Below are positions 6,441 to 16,183 of a stretch of DNA of 64,000 nt, one piece after another. Numbering within the stretch: position 1 is the stretch's first letter; each line of letters starts with the position of its first letter. The notes beneath the pieces are model-generated. The model did no database searches and was not told the origin of the DNA. It worked only from the letters and a program-made list of their open reading frames with translations. Source of the stretch: Croceimicrobium hydrocarbonivorans (GTDB lineage: Bacteria > Bacteroidota > Bacteroidia > Flavobacteriales > Schleiferiaceae). Position numbers and translations under genes: made by a program. The stretch lies in contig NZ_CP060139.1 in NCBI RefSeq assembly GCF_014524565.1, positions 744,001 through 808,000 on the forward strand, written 5' to 3'.

Positions 6441-8544
6441 GCTGAACTCTTTTACGTGGCACATCCACCGAAAGGACTTTAACCTGAACCTGCTCTTGTA
6501 AGCGCACGACCTCATTGGGATCTCGAATAAATCGATCTGCCAACTCGCTAACATGCACCAATCCAACTTGCTTGGCCCCTACATCTACAAAAGCGCCAAA
6601 ATTGGTGATATTGCTAACGATGCCTGGCAATATCATCCCTTCCTGCAAATCGGATATGCTGCGGATGCGCGGATCAAACTGAAAGATCTTGGCTGCCCCT
6701 CTAGGATCCCTTCCTACTTTGGAGAGTTCGCTTTTAATATCCTCCAAGGTTGGGAGACCTACCTCCTCTGTACAATAAGGTTTGAGGTCAAGGTCCTTCA
6801 ATATTTCTTTTTGGCCGATTAAATCGTGAATCGGTTTTTTAAGATCCTTCGCTATTTGCTTCACGATCACATAAGACTCCGGGTGCACGCCAGAATTATC
6901 CAGGGGATTCTCCGCTTCCGGGATTCGTAAAAAGCCCGCTGCCTGTTCATAGGCTTTTGGCCCTAATTTGGGCACTTTTAATAAGGCTGCCCTGGACTTA
7001 AAGGCTCCATGCTCTTCGCGATAAGCCACAATATTTTCAGCTAGTTTGGGGCCCAAGCCCGATACGTATTCCAACAAGTGCTTACTGGCAGTATTGAGGT
7101 TTACCCCAACAGCATTTACTACCTGCTCCACCACCCGATCCAAAGCCGCTTTCAATTGATTTTGATCTACATCGTGTTGGTATTGCCCTACCCCAATGCT
7201 TTTAGGGTCGATTTTCACCAATTCCGCCAGAGGGTCCATCAATCGTCGACCGATACTCACAGCACCTCGAACGGTAACATCGTAATTGGGAAATTCCGCT
7301 CGAGCAATAGATGATGCCGAATAAATCGAGGCTCCTGCTTCATTCACCACAAAGGCTTGCACTGGATATTTAAAGCGCACCTTCTTACTTACAAACTCTT
7401 CGGTTTCCCGACCAGCGGTACCATTGCCAATGGCGATGGCATCAATTTTATAGGCTTCGGCCAGATGAGCAATTTTAGCAGCGGCCTTAGCTGTATCGCG
7501 CTGGGGCGGATGCGGGTAAATGGTGTCATTATGCAGAAGGCTGCCCTGCTCATCAATGCAAACCACCTTACAGCCGGTTCTAAATCCTGGATCGATAGCC
7601 AGAATTCGCTTAGGGCCCAATGGTGGACTCAATAATAACTGTCGCAGGTTTTCCGCAAAAACAGCAATGGCCTCCGTATCCGCTTTCAACTTAGAAGCTT
7701 GGGCAAATTCCGTTTCGATGGAAGGTTTCATCAGGCGTTTATAGCTGTCTTTCAAAGCCAATTCCACTTGTTCGCTGCAAGCATTACGACCTTTTACAAA
7801 TATGCGAGCGAGGCTATCCAATGCTCGCTCTTCTTCGGGAGCAATACTCACCCGTAAAAGCTTTTCATTCTCGGCCCTGCGAATAGCTAAAAGCCGATGA
7901 GCCGGAATACGACGCAAGGCTTCCGAAAAGTCGAAATAGTCGCGGTATTTCTCCGCTTCCGCTTCCTTCCCTTTAATCAGCTTAGCTTGAATTTGGGCCT
8001 CTCTTTCAAAAATGCGACGCAGGGTATTTCGGGCAGAAAGCCTTTCGTTCATCCATTCCGCCATTATATCTCGCGCGCCTGATAAGGCCTCATCAATATC
8101 CTGTACCTCCCCTTTCACAAAACTCAGAGCCAAGGATTCGGGGTCGCGAGCATCCTGCTTCATGATCATTCCCGCCAAGGGCTCCAAGCCTTTTTCCCTG
8201 GCTACTGAAGCCCGGGTTTTACGCTTTTGTTTGTAGGGCAGATATAAATCTTCGAGCTCATTTAAATCCCAGCAAGCTTCAATCTGAGCTTCGAGTTCTG
8301 CACTTAATTTTCCCTGCTCCTTTATGGATTCGAGAATGCTGGCTTTCCGGGCCGCCACCTTTTCGAAATAGGCTTGCTGCTCCTTTATTTCTTGGATTTG
8401 CACCTCATCCAAACTCCCTGTGCGCTCCTTACGGTAACGAGCAATAAATGGGATGGTAGCTCCTTCGGAGAGGAGGGCTAAGGTGTTGGCTACTTGCTTC
8501 TCAGTAAGTCTGAGCTTTTGAACGATGAAAGTATTGTAGTTCAA
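6415..8544 (-). CDS. tex: Tex-family RNA-binding transcription accessory protein
   Basis: A 709-residue protein with the full Tex layout: N-terminal helical Tex domain (about 1-200), YqgF/RNase H-like domain starting near 313 (RILAIDPGFRTGCK), helix-hairpin-helix motifs (about 480-560, LNTASKHLLEYVSGLGPKLA) and an S1 RNA-binding domain at about 640-705 (VSNITNFGAFVDVG..GLVHVSEL). Tex binds nucleic acid and is linked to transcription and stress survival in other bacteria. Length matches the family. The last 26 nt overlap the end of the convergent MFS gene, so the two transcripts are complementary at their 3' ends. Confidence 0.95.
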   Translation of the reverse strand: MNYNTFIVQKLRLTEKQVANTLALLSEGATIPFIARYRKERTGSLDEVQIQEIKEQQAYFEKVAARKASILESIKEQGKLSAELEAQIEACWDLNELEDLYLPYKQKRKTRASVAREKGLEPLAGMIMKQDARDPESLALSFVKGEVQDIDEALSGARDIMAEWMNERLSARNTLRRIFEREAQIQAKLIKGKEAEAEKYRDYFDFSEALRRIPAHRLLAIRRAENEKLLRVSIAPEEERALDSLARIFVKGRNACSEQVELALKDSYKRLMKPSIETEFAQASKLKADTEAIAVFAENLRQLLLSPPLGPKRILAIDPGFRTGCKVVCIDEQGSLLHNDTIYPHPPQRDTAKAAAKIAHLAEAYKIDAIAIGNGTAGRETEEFVSKKVRFKYPVQAFVVNEAGASIYSASSIARAEFPNYDVTVRGAVSIGRRLMDPLAELVKIDPKSIGVGQYQHDVDQNQLKAALDRVVEQVVNAVGVNLNTASKHLLEYVSGLGPKLAENIVAYREEHGAFKSRAALLKVPKLGPKAYEQAAGFLRIPEAENPLDNSGVHPESYVIVKQIAKDLKKPIHDLIGQKEILKDLDLKPYCTEEVGLPTLEDIKSELSKVGRDPRGAAKIFQFDPRIRSISDLQEGMILPGIVSNITNFGAFVDVGAKQVGLVHVSELADRFIRDPNEVVRLQEQVQVKVLSVDVPRKRVQLSLKQAQS

Positions 8545-8572
8545 ACTAAATAGTATTTAAATTTAGAAGAGC

Positions 8573-10135
8573 TTAATCCTTGATGCTAATGCTGATCAAT
8601 CCCGCTCTCTTGCGCCAATCGACTGGAAGCACAACTTGATCACGGTCCATTCTTACAGCATCCTGAAAAATGGGTCTGCGATCCCAATCATTTACATCAA
8701 AAATTACTTGGCTCCTTTCGGCTCCATCAACCTTAAACTCTTGATGCGTAATTAAGCATAAAGGCCATCTTAAGGTAAGGCCTCTACTATCATCAAAGGC
8801 CGCATAAAAAACATGTACGGCATTATGATTCGCCATTGCAAAGAATGAAGAATGCAAGGCTCGATCTGATTGAGTCTCTTGTTTTTTAAAAACAAACTTA
8901 GACCAGTCATCAAGTCCAGTAGAATCAAAATGGGATACAATTATCCCAAAGTACTTATAGCGATACTCATATTCTCCGAACATCTCATTTCCATTGTGGT
9001 CTTTCTTCACTCTACGAATTACCGTTTGTCTGTCGGTTAAACAAAAGACAGATCCATCATCCGCAAAACAAATTTGAGGTTCAGCAAAACCAGGCACATT
9101 CTCCACTCCTTGTTCAAGGTCTTTTTTAATGGCATTCATAGGAAGCTTCCCATATGAAGTATAAACTATGCTGGAATCCGCAGGCCTCAATCGTGAACAA
9201 AACATTTTAAGGGGCGCATCTGAAAGCATATCTACTGCTGTGGCCGCAATGACTAAATCGCCATTGGGCGCCATTTCCATTCTCAGATTATGGAGGAGGT
9301 AATCTTTAGGTTGTACATTTTGAACCAGAGGCTCTGATTCTCCATCTTTACAAGTTAGCAGCTTTAAGCTATAGTTGGGCTGCCCCTTCATATATTCCTC
9401 TTTTTTCTTTTTGTAGGACTTTAGAAGAATATGAACCTGACCATCATTGCTTAGCTTAACACTCTTTACTACTACTAAATCGGAAAGTAAAGGCAAGGTC
9501 TCCAGGCGAGTATAAAGCGGATTCCAGTTTCGATCGAAGACAAAGATTTTGAACTGATAGCTAGTGAAACTCTTAGGATAGAAATACACAAATACATTTT
9601 TGCTTTCATCCTCCGAACTACGGAAAACAAAATCTCCATTGCTATGCTCCTCAAAATTATCATCCTGAATGCTGATAAACTCCTCACAAACCTTTTTACT
9701 TATCCCCAGGCTAAAAGGGTCAATTTTTTGGCGGTACACCGAGTGAGTTTTAGGCTTAGACCCTTCGCCTCGGGTAAATAAATAGATATCGGAATCTGTA
9801 ATTCCCAAAGCCAAAAAGCGTCGGGGATAAAGCCAGCTTCCACCAAAATCACCACTGTTAAATGGATCCTTAGTTTCTCTTAGTAAATTGAAACTTCGGT
9901 CGTATTCTTCAATGCTATACTGTGTGCCTGTAAAATTGAATTTAGGCTTATTACGAACTCTAATTGCATAATGCTTTTCAGAATTTCGGCCCCAAAAATC
10001 TAAAAAGTCGGTATGACGCTTTACCTTAAAGACTGGCGCCATTTCAATTTTAAGACTTTCGGTAGAGATACTATCCTGACCTTTAAGCCCTAAGGCTAAG
10101 AACAAACAAATGAGCAGCAAATACAGGTTTTTCAT
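8573..10135 (-). CDS. Secreted protein of unknown function, paralogue of the next gene upstream
   Basis: I place the start at the ATG at 10135 (MKNLYLLLICLFLALGLKGQ), which opens a clean signal peptide; an in-frame ATG three codons upstream is possible. About 520 residues. It shares order and wording with its upstream neighbour along nearly the whole length: AIRV..KPKF, KIDPFSLG, YFYPKSF, GQPNYSLKLLT, APNGDLVIAATA, APLKMFCSRLRP, YYGIIVSHFD..DWS.FVFKKQET. The repeated, beta-rich segments suggest a propeller-like fold. No T9SS tail or lipobox was seen. Function unknown. Confidence 0.75.
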   Translation of the reverse strand: MKNLYLLLICLFLALGLKGQDSISTESLKIEMAPVFKVKRHTDFLDFWGRNSEKHYAIRVRNKPKFNFTGTQYSIEEYDRSFNLLRETKDPFNSGDFGGSWLYPRRFLALGITDSDIYLFTRGEGSKPKTHSVYRQKIDPFSLGISKKVCEEFISIQDDNFEEHSNGDFVFRSSEDESKNVFVYFYPKSFTSYQFKIFVFDRNWNPLYTRLETLPLLSDLVVVKSVKLSNDGQVHILLKSYKKKKEEYMKGQPNYSLKLLTCKDGESEPLVQNVQPKDYLLHNLRMEMAPNGDLVIAATAVDMLSDAPLKMFCSRLRPADSSIVYTSYGKLPMNAIKKDLEQGVENVPGFAEPQICFADDGSVFCLTDRQTVIRRVKKDHNGNEMFGEYEYRYKYFGIIVSHFDSTGLDDWSKFVFKKQETQSDRALHSSFFAMANHNAVHVFYAAFDDSRGLTLRWPLCLITHQEFKVDGAERSQVIFDVNDWDRRPIFQDAVRMDRDQVVLPVDWRKRAGLISISIKD

Positions 10136-10217
10136 AAAATGCAATTTTGAGAATCTGGCGAAATTAAGCTCTCTTCTTTTGTGCCGAGGAATTGAATACT
10201 CTATAGCGCTTGATTTC

Positions 10218-11774
10218 CTACTTAATTCTAAGTTCTATGTAAGCCGAACGACTTCTGTAATCAGCTGGGAATACAATATGCCCGGATCCCTTTGTTACAC
10301 CATAGATAAACTTTGGCACCCGCTTCTTTTCCTTAGCATTATACATGATCTCCCAATTCCTTTGGCCTTGCGCAGTATAGCTCACATTACTCAGGTACCA
10401 CATTGGTCTACCGGGAATGATCTTAGTATGGCGATCTGGTCCTGCAAAGAAAACATGCAGCTTTCCATTGTAAACGGTTGAGTAAAAAGAAGAATAGCGG
10501 ACCGCATCACCCGAGGTTTCTTGCTTCTTAAAAATGAAATCCGACCAATCAGAATTCCCGCTGGGATCAAAATGACTTACAATGATCCCATAATACCTAT
10601 GCTCATAGGAAATCTCATCGTACCTCATATGTGGGCGTTGAACATCTTTAGTCAACTTTATTCTGGTCTTTCGTTCCGATAAAACGAATACGGATCCATC
10701 AGGCCCAATCTCAATCTCAGGAGAATCATAGCCCGGAACTTCGCTCACTCCTACAGTCAAATCTTTTGCAATGGAATCCAAAGGAATTTCACCATAGCTA
10801 GCATAGAGTATGCTGTCTTTTGATGGTCTAATTCTGCTGCAAAACATCCGCAATGGTGCATTTGATATTTCATCCGTAGCAGTGGCCGCGATATACACAT
10901 CTCCGTTTGAGGCCAGCTTCATTTTGGTATGACTTAAAAAATAGGTATCGAACTCCAGCTCTTGAATCCTGGCCTCTGAACTATCGTTTTCCAAAGTCAC
11001 TAATTGCAAACTATAATTGGGTTTCCCCTGAAAATTCTCTTCTCGCTTTCGGTCGTATTCCTTGTAGAGAAAGTGAATGACTCCTTCCTGATTGATATTC
11101 CATTGAAGCAGATCGGTTAAATCTGCACGAAAAGGAAATACCTGCACTTTTTCATAAACCAAGTCCCAATTGCTGTCAAATAGAAAAACTTTAACCTGTT
11201 TGCTCACAAAGCCTTTGGGATAGGCATAAATCAAAGCACGGTATGCTCCATTGCTGGTATTTCTATATTTAAAAACTCCATGCCCTAAGTCCTCGAATTG
11301 TGCATCTTCAATTTGCACAAGTTTCACGAACTCCTCATTAGGCTCTAGGGTTTTGGGATCGATCTTTTGAATGAAAACAGCATCGCTATGGCTCCGCTTA
11401 TCTCGGGATTGACTTAAAACCGCCAAAGCATTTTCGTAATGGGCAATGGCAATCTCCTCATCACCTTCCAGGTCTTTTGTGGTGAAGTAATCTTCGGAAG
11501 ACTGCAACAGATTATAGTCCTTATCAAAAACCTCTATGGCATAGCGGAAACCTTGATTGTGAAAAATAGAGCTATAGTAATCTCGGATTGCCAAATTGTA
11601 CTCCGAGGCAGCTAAAAAGAGGCCAATGCCATTGGTTACCGATTTTCGCTTATGCAAAGGCCCCAGATGGATTTCTAATTGATCCGTCTCAATCAACTCC
11701 TGGGCAATCAAAAGATTGGGGGATAGCAGACTGAGGCTTAGCGAGAATAGAATCAGGTTTTTCACGGTGAACAT
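10218..11774 (-). CDS. Secreted protein of unknown function, tandem paralogue
   Basis: A 518-residue protein with signal peptide 1-25 (NLILFSLSLSLLSPNLLIAQ). It aligns end to end with the gene downstream: LEIHLGP, YAYPKGFVSKQ, QGKPNYSLQLVTLE, LASNGDVYIAATATD, APLRMFCSRIRP, YYGIIVSHFDPSGNSDWSDF, FIFKKQETSGDAVR. The two arose by tandem duplication and have since diverged well apart in sequence. The 82-nt gap between them has no terminator, so they are likely co-transcribed. I do not recognise the family; the repeated modules suggest a beta-propeller. Confidence 0.75.
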   Translation of the reverse strand: MFTVKNLILFSLSLSLLSPNLLIAQELIETDQLEIHLGPLHKRKSVTNGIGLFLAASEYNLAIRDYYSSIFHNQGFRYAIEVFDKDYNLLQSSEDYFTTKDLEGDEEIAIAHYENALAVLSQSRDKRSHSDAVFIQKIDPKTLEPNEEFVKLVQIEDAQFEDLGHGVFKYRNTSNGAYRALIYAYPKGFVSKQVKVFLFDSNWDLVYEKVQVFPFRADLTDLLQWNINQEGVIHFLYKEYDRKREENFQGKPNYSLQLVTLENDSSEARIQELEFDTYFLSHTKMKLASNGDVYIAATATDEISNAPLRMFCSRIRPSKDSILYASYGEIPLDSIAKDLTVGVSEVPGYDSPEIEIGPDGSVFVLSERKTRIKLTKDVQRPHMRYDEISYEHRYYGIIVSHFDPSGNSDWSDFIFKKQETSGDAVRYSSFYSTVYNGKLHVFFAGPDRHTKIIPGRPMWYLSNVSYTAQGQRNWEIMYNAKEKKRVPKFIYGVTKGSGHIVFPADYRSRSAYIELRIK

Positions 11775-11824
11775 TTACAGCGAAGATACCTGCTCTCCCT
11801 CCGCTCTACCAAAACATCCCGCAT

Positions 11825-11851
11825 AAAAAAACCCCGATCATCAGATCAGGG
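11825..11851 (-). terminator. Terminator of the YceI gene
   Basis: On the minus strand CCCTGATC-TGAT-GATCGGGG forms an 8-bp stem with one T-G pair, followed by seven T. It lies 32 nt after the yceI-like stop. Confidence 0.85.
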
Positions 11852-11883
11852 CTTTCAACAACCAATTGAGAGAAAAAACGGGC

Positions 11884-12432
11884 TTAGGCTTCCACTGCAG
11901 TTTCTACCGCAGCTAATTGCACTTCGCCCTCCATTTTGATTTCATCTGAAACCAAAAGATTTCCAGCTTCATTCACAACGTGAAATTTCAAGCCAAAGTC
12001 TTTGCGGTTGAGCTTTCCTTTGAAAGAAAAACCGGCTTTTAAATTGCCCCAGGGATCTTTGGCAACTCCACCTACTTCAATATTTAATACGATGGGTTTC
12101 GTTACATCGCGAATGGTCATTTCGCCATGTAATTCAAATTCATCGCCATCTACATTTTTCACTTCCTTACCTACAAAAGTCAATTTTGGAAATTGCTCAG
12201 CATTAAAGAAGTCATCGCTTTTTAAGTGACCGTCGCGCTCTTCGCTACCCGTACTAATAGAAGCGACATCCGCGCTAAAGCTGAATTTTCCGGTACTGAA
12301 ATCTTCACCTTCTGTTTCTACACTTCCATCGAAGGAACCGAAAGAACCGGTTACGGTGGTAATCATCAAGTGCTTGGCCTTGAAATGAATATTAGTGTGA
12401 GCAGGATCGAGGGACCATTTTTGAGTTGACAT
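11884..12432 (-). CDS. YceI-family lipid-binding-fold protein
   Basis: A 182-residue protein spanning a full YceI domain: WSLDPAHTNIHFKAKHLMITTVTGSF at the N-terminus (given here in the usual family order), FSTGKFSFSADVASISTGSEERDGHL in the middle, and LNRKDFGLKF at about 140. YceI proteins form an extended lipocalin-like barrel that binds polyisoprenoid-type lipids. This copy has no signal peptide, so it is probably cytoplasmic, unlike E. coli YceI. Two palindrome copies overlap its promoter, suggesting tight repression, and a terminator closes it as a single-gene transcript. Confidence 0.9.
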   Translation of the reverse strand: MSTQKWSLDPAHTNIHFKAKHLMITTVTGSFGSFDGSVETEGEDFSTGKFSFSADVASISTGSEERDGHLKSDDFFNAEQFPKLTFVGKEVKNVDGDEFELHGEMTIRDVTKPIVLNIEVGGVAKDPWGNLKAGFSFKGKLNRKDFGLKFHVVNEAGNLLVSDEIKMEGEVQLAAVETAVEA

Positions 12433-12449
12433 ATGCTTTGATTTTTTGT

Positions 12450-12503
12450 GTTAATGTTTAAACTTTGATAAGGCAAATATACAATTAATGTTTAAACATT
12501 AAT
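12450..12503 (-). promoter_or_regulatory. YceI promoter with a perfect 20-bp palindromic operator and a second half copy
   Basis: The minus-strand -7 box TATATTTG (12481-12474) matches TAnnTTTG exactly. Immediately upstream lies ATTAATGTTTAAACATTAAT (12484-12503), identical to its reverse complement. Downstream, between -7 and the start codon, GTTAATGTTTAAAC (12450-12463) repeats most of it. Two copies bracketing a promoter fit a repressor of the MarR or TetR type; no such gene is in the window. Confidence 0.75.
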
Positions 12504-12510
12504 ATAAATA

Positions 12511-12535
12511 AAAAGAAATCCACCACAGTGGATTT
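12511..12535 (-). terminator. Terminator of the DUF2911 gene
   Basis: On the minus strand AAATCCAC-TGTG-GTGGATTT forms a perfect 8-bp stem followed by CTTTT. It lies 8 nt after the DUF2911 gene stop and next to the yceI operator. Confidence 0.65.
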
Positions 12536-12543
12536 CGATGAGC

Positions 12544-13659
12544 TTAAGACCTATGTGGAGCCTTGGGATATTGGTAACTACCTGCTTCCATTTCCGCAAT
12601 TACCTGCTTTAGGCGATTCTGAAAGAAATCCGGAGCTTCTTTTTCCAGTTCCTTCATCAGCTTTAAAGCCTTTTTAGAATTGCCAGTGTGGTAATAGGCC
12701 ACGCCCCGATCGAGCTTCAGTACCCAATCATCGCTTAATTCCTTTTGCGCTGCATCCAAGTATTGAGCGGCTTCGGCATAAAGGCCATTGCGCAATAAAG
12801 CTGAGGCAAAAGTCAATTTAGCATTGCGATCACCACTTAGCTTCAAGGCCTCTTTTAGAAGTGCCTTTTGATCCTTGACACGATTCAAAGCTCCAAGTAT
12901 ATAAAGCTTAGTGCTGTAATTGTATAGATTCGGATTAGCGCCAAAGCCTCCATATCCGCCATTAATGGAATGATCTACCCAACTCAGCCCCTCTTCTAAA
13001 TGTTGTTGATGATCATAGCAAAACTGTGCGGCATCATTCCAGGCTTCCCAGCGATAGGTATCCTCTCCGCGCAACTCACTGCGTAAGGAGGTCATAACCG
13101 TTTTCACCAAATCCACCTTAATCTCGATGGGGATACGACGGTCGGCCCATTCCAGGCCTAAAACCAATGTACTATCGTTGATGTGATCGAATTCATAATC
13201 CAGTTTTTCACTATAAGCACAGGTTGTGTCTTGAACGCTTACGTCCAAACTTAGATCCTTTTCCAAATCCAAATAATAACTACCCCATAATTGATTGGCA
13301 TGGGCAAAGAGAACCCGATGCTGATGTCCGTCGGGAATAATATGCAAACCATAAGTTCCCGCTGCCAGGGCCTGGCCTTCAATATAAACATCGGTGCTAA
13401 AGCTAATGGTGGTATTCATATTAGCTCCAGCTCGCCAGGCGATTGGCTCCCCTTTTTGAGGAATGGTGCGGCCATCTTCCCAAACCTTTCGGCCACGGGC
13501 CATAGGACTGTGGTAATGCAAAGCAATCTTAGTGATGCCTAAACTTTGCTCTTCGCTTACCTCAGGACTGGCTGTGGGTAAGGCTAAATTGTGAAATTGG
13601 GCTTGGAGGGAAGCCGAAAGAAATAGGAGTAAGAGACTCCCGAAAATACTCGTGCGCAT
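12544..13659 (-). CDS. DUF2911 protein with C-terminal TPR repeats
   Basis: The start is placed at the ATG at 13659 because it opens a signal peptide (MRTSIFGSLLLLFLSASLQAQ); an ATG six codons upstream would spoil it. 371 residues. The DUF2911 domain covers about 25-180 (KIALHYHSPMARGRKVWEDG, GEPIAWRAGANMNTTISF, AGTYGLHIIPDG). Residues about 230-365 are TPR-like helices (LSWVDHSINGG, LYAEAAQYLDAAQKE, HTGNSKKALKLMKELEK). DUF2911 proteins are common secreted Bacteroidota proteins of unknown role. A single-gene unit with its own terminator. Confidence 0.88.
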   Translation of the reverse strand: MRTSIFGSLLLLFLSASLQAQFHNLALPTASPEVSEEQSLGITKIALHYHSPMARGRKVWEDGRTIPQKGEPIAWRAGANMNTTISFSTDVYIEGQALAAGTYGLHIIPDGHQHRVLFAHANQLWGSYYLDLEKDLSLDVSVQDTTCAYSEKLDYEFDHINDSTLVLGLEWADRRIPIEIKVDLVKTVMTSLRSELRGEDTYRWEAWNDAAQFCYDHQQHLEEGLSWVDHSINGGYGGFGANPNLYNYSTKLYILGALNRVKDQKALLKEALKLSGDRNAKLTFASALLRNGLYAEAAQYLDAAQKELSDDWVLKLDRGVAYYHTGNSKKALKLMKELEKEAPDFFQNRLKQVIAEMEAGSYQYPKAPHRS

Positions 13660-13843
13660 AGTATCAATTTTGCACAAGTAGCAGTAAAAAGGTTCTTAAT
13701 CGGGCTCTAAAGTTCTGAATTCTAGCGCTAGATATTGTGCTCAATCGATGAAATAATTCCATTGGCCGACAAAATCCCCTATTTTTAAATACAAATTTCG
13801 ATTATGTAGCTCCCATATTTTATTTACCCCCAATTAAAGAACC

Positions 13844-16183
13844 ATGAAAATAAGATTATTAATAGGCCTGCTCCTCACAGGCTCAGCCCTTTGGGCACAA
13901 AGTTTAAGTGCCCCAGTAGCAGAAGGGGTTTACGGCGGACAGGTAGGCGATTTTGAAAGTTGGGCCTTTAGTCCCGATTCCATTTATCTCGTTTGTAGTA
14001 CTCAGAGCCCCAATTCACTCTTTTATGCTAAAGCCAATCGCAATGGCCAAATAACAAATCTAGATTGGCAGGTAATTCCCTCTGCTGATGCAGATGACGG
14101 CTTTGGAGCTTCTATAATGAATGTTGAAATCCATCAGGCCAGCAACAGCATTTACTTCTTATCCCAAGGCAAAGTGTATCGCAGCAGTTTTGGCGCAACT
14201 GTCGCCAGCCAGGTTGATAGTATGGTAAAGGAATTTATCATTCAAGGTGATACTATGGCCTTGGTGAAGAACAATCCTATGGCCGGTGGTTTTGATGTTT
14301 TAGATTTTGGCCCAATCAATAGCACCGGTATTTACAGCAAAGCGGGCAGCAAAACTTTAATGAAAAACTATACCGAGCCCCCACAATTGCTAATCCACCC
14401 TATAAACCAATATCTCTACATTTTCGAAGCAGGTCCCAGTCCAACTTTATTTTTTCTGTCCAGTGCTTTTCATTCTTTAAGCAGCAGTACTTCCCTGGTT
14501 TCTGTTGGCACCATGGGATTTAGTGTCACTAATATCGAATGGAGAACCTTTGGCTTTGATCATTTAGGGTCCTGGTATTTAGCTGGGCAACCTCCCTTAG
14601 CTAATCCTACGATTAGAGATCGACATTTGGCTTGGAGTACGGATATGGGCTTCAACTGGTATGATGTTCCTATCAACACCCCTGGCCCAGTTGGCGGAGT
14701 AGTGGGCTCCAATATTCTGGTAACAGATTATTCAGGTCAGCAGAGTCTCTACATCGGTAATGCCGTAGAAAAAGATATCAGCAGCATTGGCACTTGGATA
14801 AACCCTGGTCATGCCTATATAGAAAACCTCAACCGTGCTAATGATGGCTTCACCAAACAAGACCCTCTAAACCCGGCTGTGGTTTATCACTCTACCAATA
14901 TTGGATTCGGCTATTCTACTGAAAGAGGTGATAGCATCTTTGGTTGGAATGAAGGTCTTACTGCAGTTCAAGTGAATGATATAGATATGACCACCGATTT
15001 TGCTACCGGATGGGTAGCCTCTAAATCTGGTATACGTAAAGTAGAGAATTACAATACTAGTAGCCCAAGATGGAGTGGGCCAAGCTTCCCCAATTTCGAC
15101 GGTGCACCTTATACCGCAATTGCCATGAGTGCCAGTCAGCCAGACACCATTTATGCCGGTAATCAAAGAATATATCGCAGTCAGAATGGCGGTCAACAAA
15201 TTAGCCCCAGCAACGATGGCTGGAGTCGTGTTTTTAGTCCCGAAGATCCTCCCCTGAATTTCAACCGTATTAATACCCATTGTACTGCCATTGCTGTGGC
15301 ACCGGATAGCGCAGATATTGTAATGGCTGGTTTCAGCATTGACTTTGGCGACAAAGGAGGCTGCTTCTATAGTTTAGATGGCGGCAATAACTGGCAACAA
15401 TTGCTAATACTTGCTTCCAGCCCTGGTCAGGATGCTGATATTACGGACATTGTGATTAGTCGCGAAGCCGGGAAATTAGTGGCCTATATTGGTTTAAGTG
15501 CCGATCCCCTTACTGCCGGTCATTATGGTGTTTATCGTGCCGAATTAGGTAGCAGTGGTTTTAGCCTAAGTGCTGATGGTAGCTTCGGAGCCACCGACCA
15601 TACGGTGGACCTGGAATTGAATAACAGCGGTGATAGCCTATTTGTACTTAACCGCGATCCAGGGCTATTACCGGTTAACAATGTATTCATTAAAGATTTG
15701 GCAAGTGGAGCCTGGTCCAATTTTGCAGGACCCTCAGCGAGTGGCGAAGCAACTGCCATTACTGATGGCGATGGCTATGTTTTTATTGCCATGGATGAAA
15801 GCATTTATATAAATAGTAGCGATGGTAGCTTGGGCTGGAGTTTAGGCTATGCTTATCCTGTGGGCACAGAAATAAATGTGCTTTTCTACGATGAATTATT
15901 GGTAGGCACCGGCACTGGTTTGTATGCTCATGATTTGATTCCAGACATTAGCATTTCGGAACTTGAAAAAGCTCAACCCTTTTATATCTACCCTAATCCC
16001 AGCCGTGGATTGGTGAGATGGGATAAGCCCATGAATCTGGAGGTCTTCAACTTACAAGGGCAACGCATTTACCGCAGTAATCAAGCTATCCAAGAAATGA
16101 ATTGCAAAAACTGGCCGCAAGGCATCTATCTTTTTAAATTTGAGAACGGCGCTGAAGCCAAAGTTCTAATCCAAGCTTTGTGA
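13844..16183 (+). CDS. Secreted BNR/WD-like repeat protein with T9SS sorting domain
   Basis: A 779-residue protein. Signal peptide 1-19 (MKIRLLIGLLLTGSALWAQ). Residues about 25-690 contain repeated beta-propeller blades of the VPS10/BNR type (HLAWSTDMGFNWYDV, CFYSLDGGNNWQQL, TIYAGNQRIYRSQNGG). The last 75 residues (FYIYPNPSRGLVRWDKPMNLEVFNLQGQ..WPQGIYLFKF in parts) are a T9SS type A sorting domain. Exported to the cell surface; ligand unknown. The next gene starts in its stop codon (GTGA). Confidence 0.85.
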   Translation: MKIRLLIGLLLTGSALWAQSLSAPVAEGVYGGQVGDFESWAFSPDSIYLVCSTQSPNSLFYAKANRNGQITNLDWQVIPSADADDGFGASIMNVEIHQASNSIYFLSQGKVYRSSFGATVASQVDSMVKEFIIQGDTMALVKNNPMAGGFDVLDFGPINSTGIYSKAGSKTLMKNYTEPPQLLIHPINQYLYIFEAGPSPTLFFLSSAFHSLSSSTSLVSVGTMGFSVTNIEWRTFGFDHLGSWYLAGQPPLANPTIRDRHLAWSTDMGFNWYDVPINTPGPVGGVVGSNILVTDYSGQQSLYIGNAVEKDISSIGTWINPGHAYIENLNRANDGFTKQDPLNPAVVYHSTNIGFGYSTERGDSIFGWNEGLTAVQVNDIDMTTDFATGWVASKSGIRKVENYNTSSPRWSGPSFPNFDGAPYTAIAMSASQPDTIYAGNQRIYRSQNGGQQISPSNDGWSRVFSPEDPPLNFNRINTHCTAIAVAPDSADIVMAGFSIDFGDKGGCFYSLDGGNNWQQLLILASSPGQDADITDIVISREAGKLVAYIGLSADPLTAGHYGVYRAELGSSGFSLSADGSFGATDHTVDLELNNSGDSLFVLNRDPGLLPVNNVFIKDLASGAWSNFAGPSASGEATAITDGDGYVFIAMDESIYINSSDGSLGWSLGYAYPVGTEINVLFYDELLVGTGTGLYAHDLIPDISISELEKAQPFYIYPNPSRGLVRWDKPMNLEVFNLQGQRIYRSNQAIQEMNCKNWPQGIYLFKFENGAEAKVLIQAL

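Noticed and set aside
14867-15280. 137-codon minus-strand frame
   Set aside because: Antisense to the BNR-type T9SS gene, no domain, no start context, explained by codon bias of the real gene.
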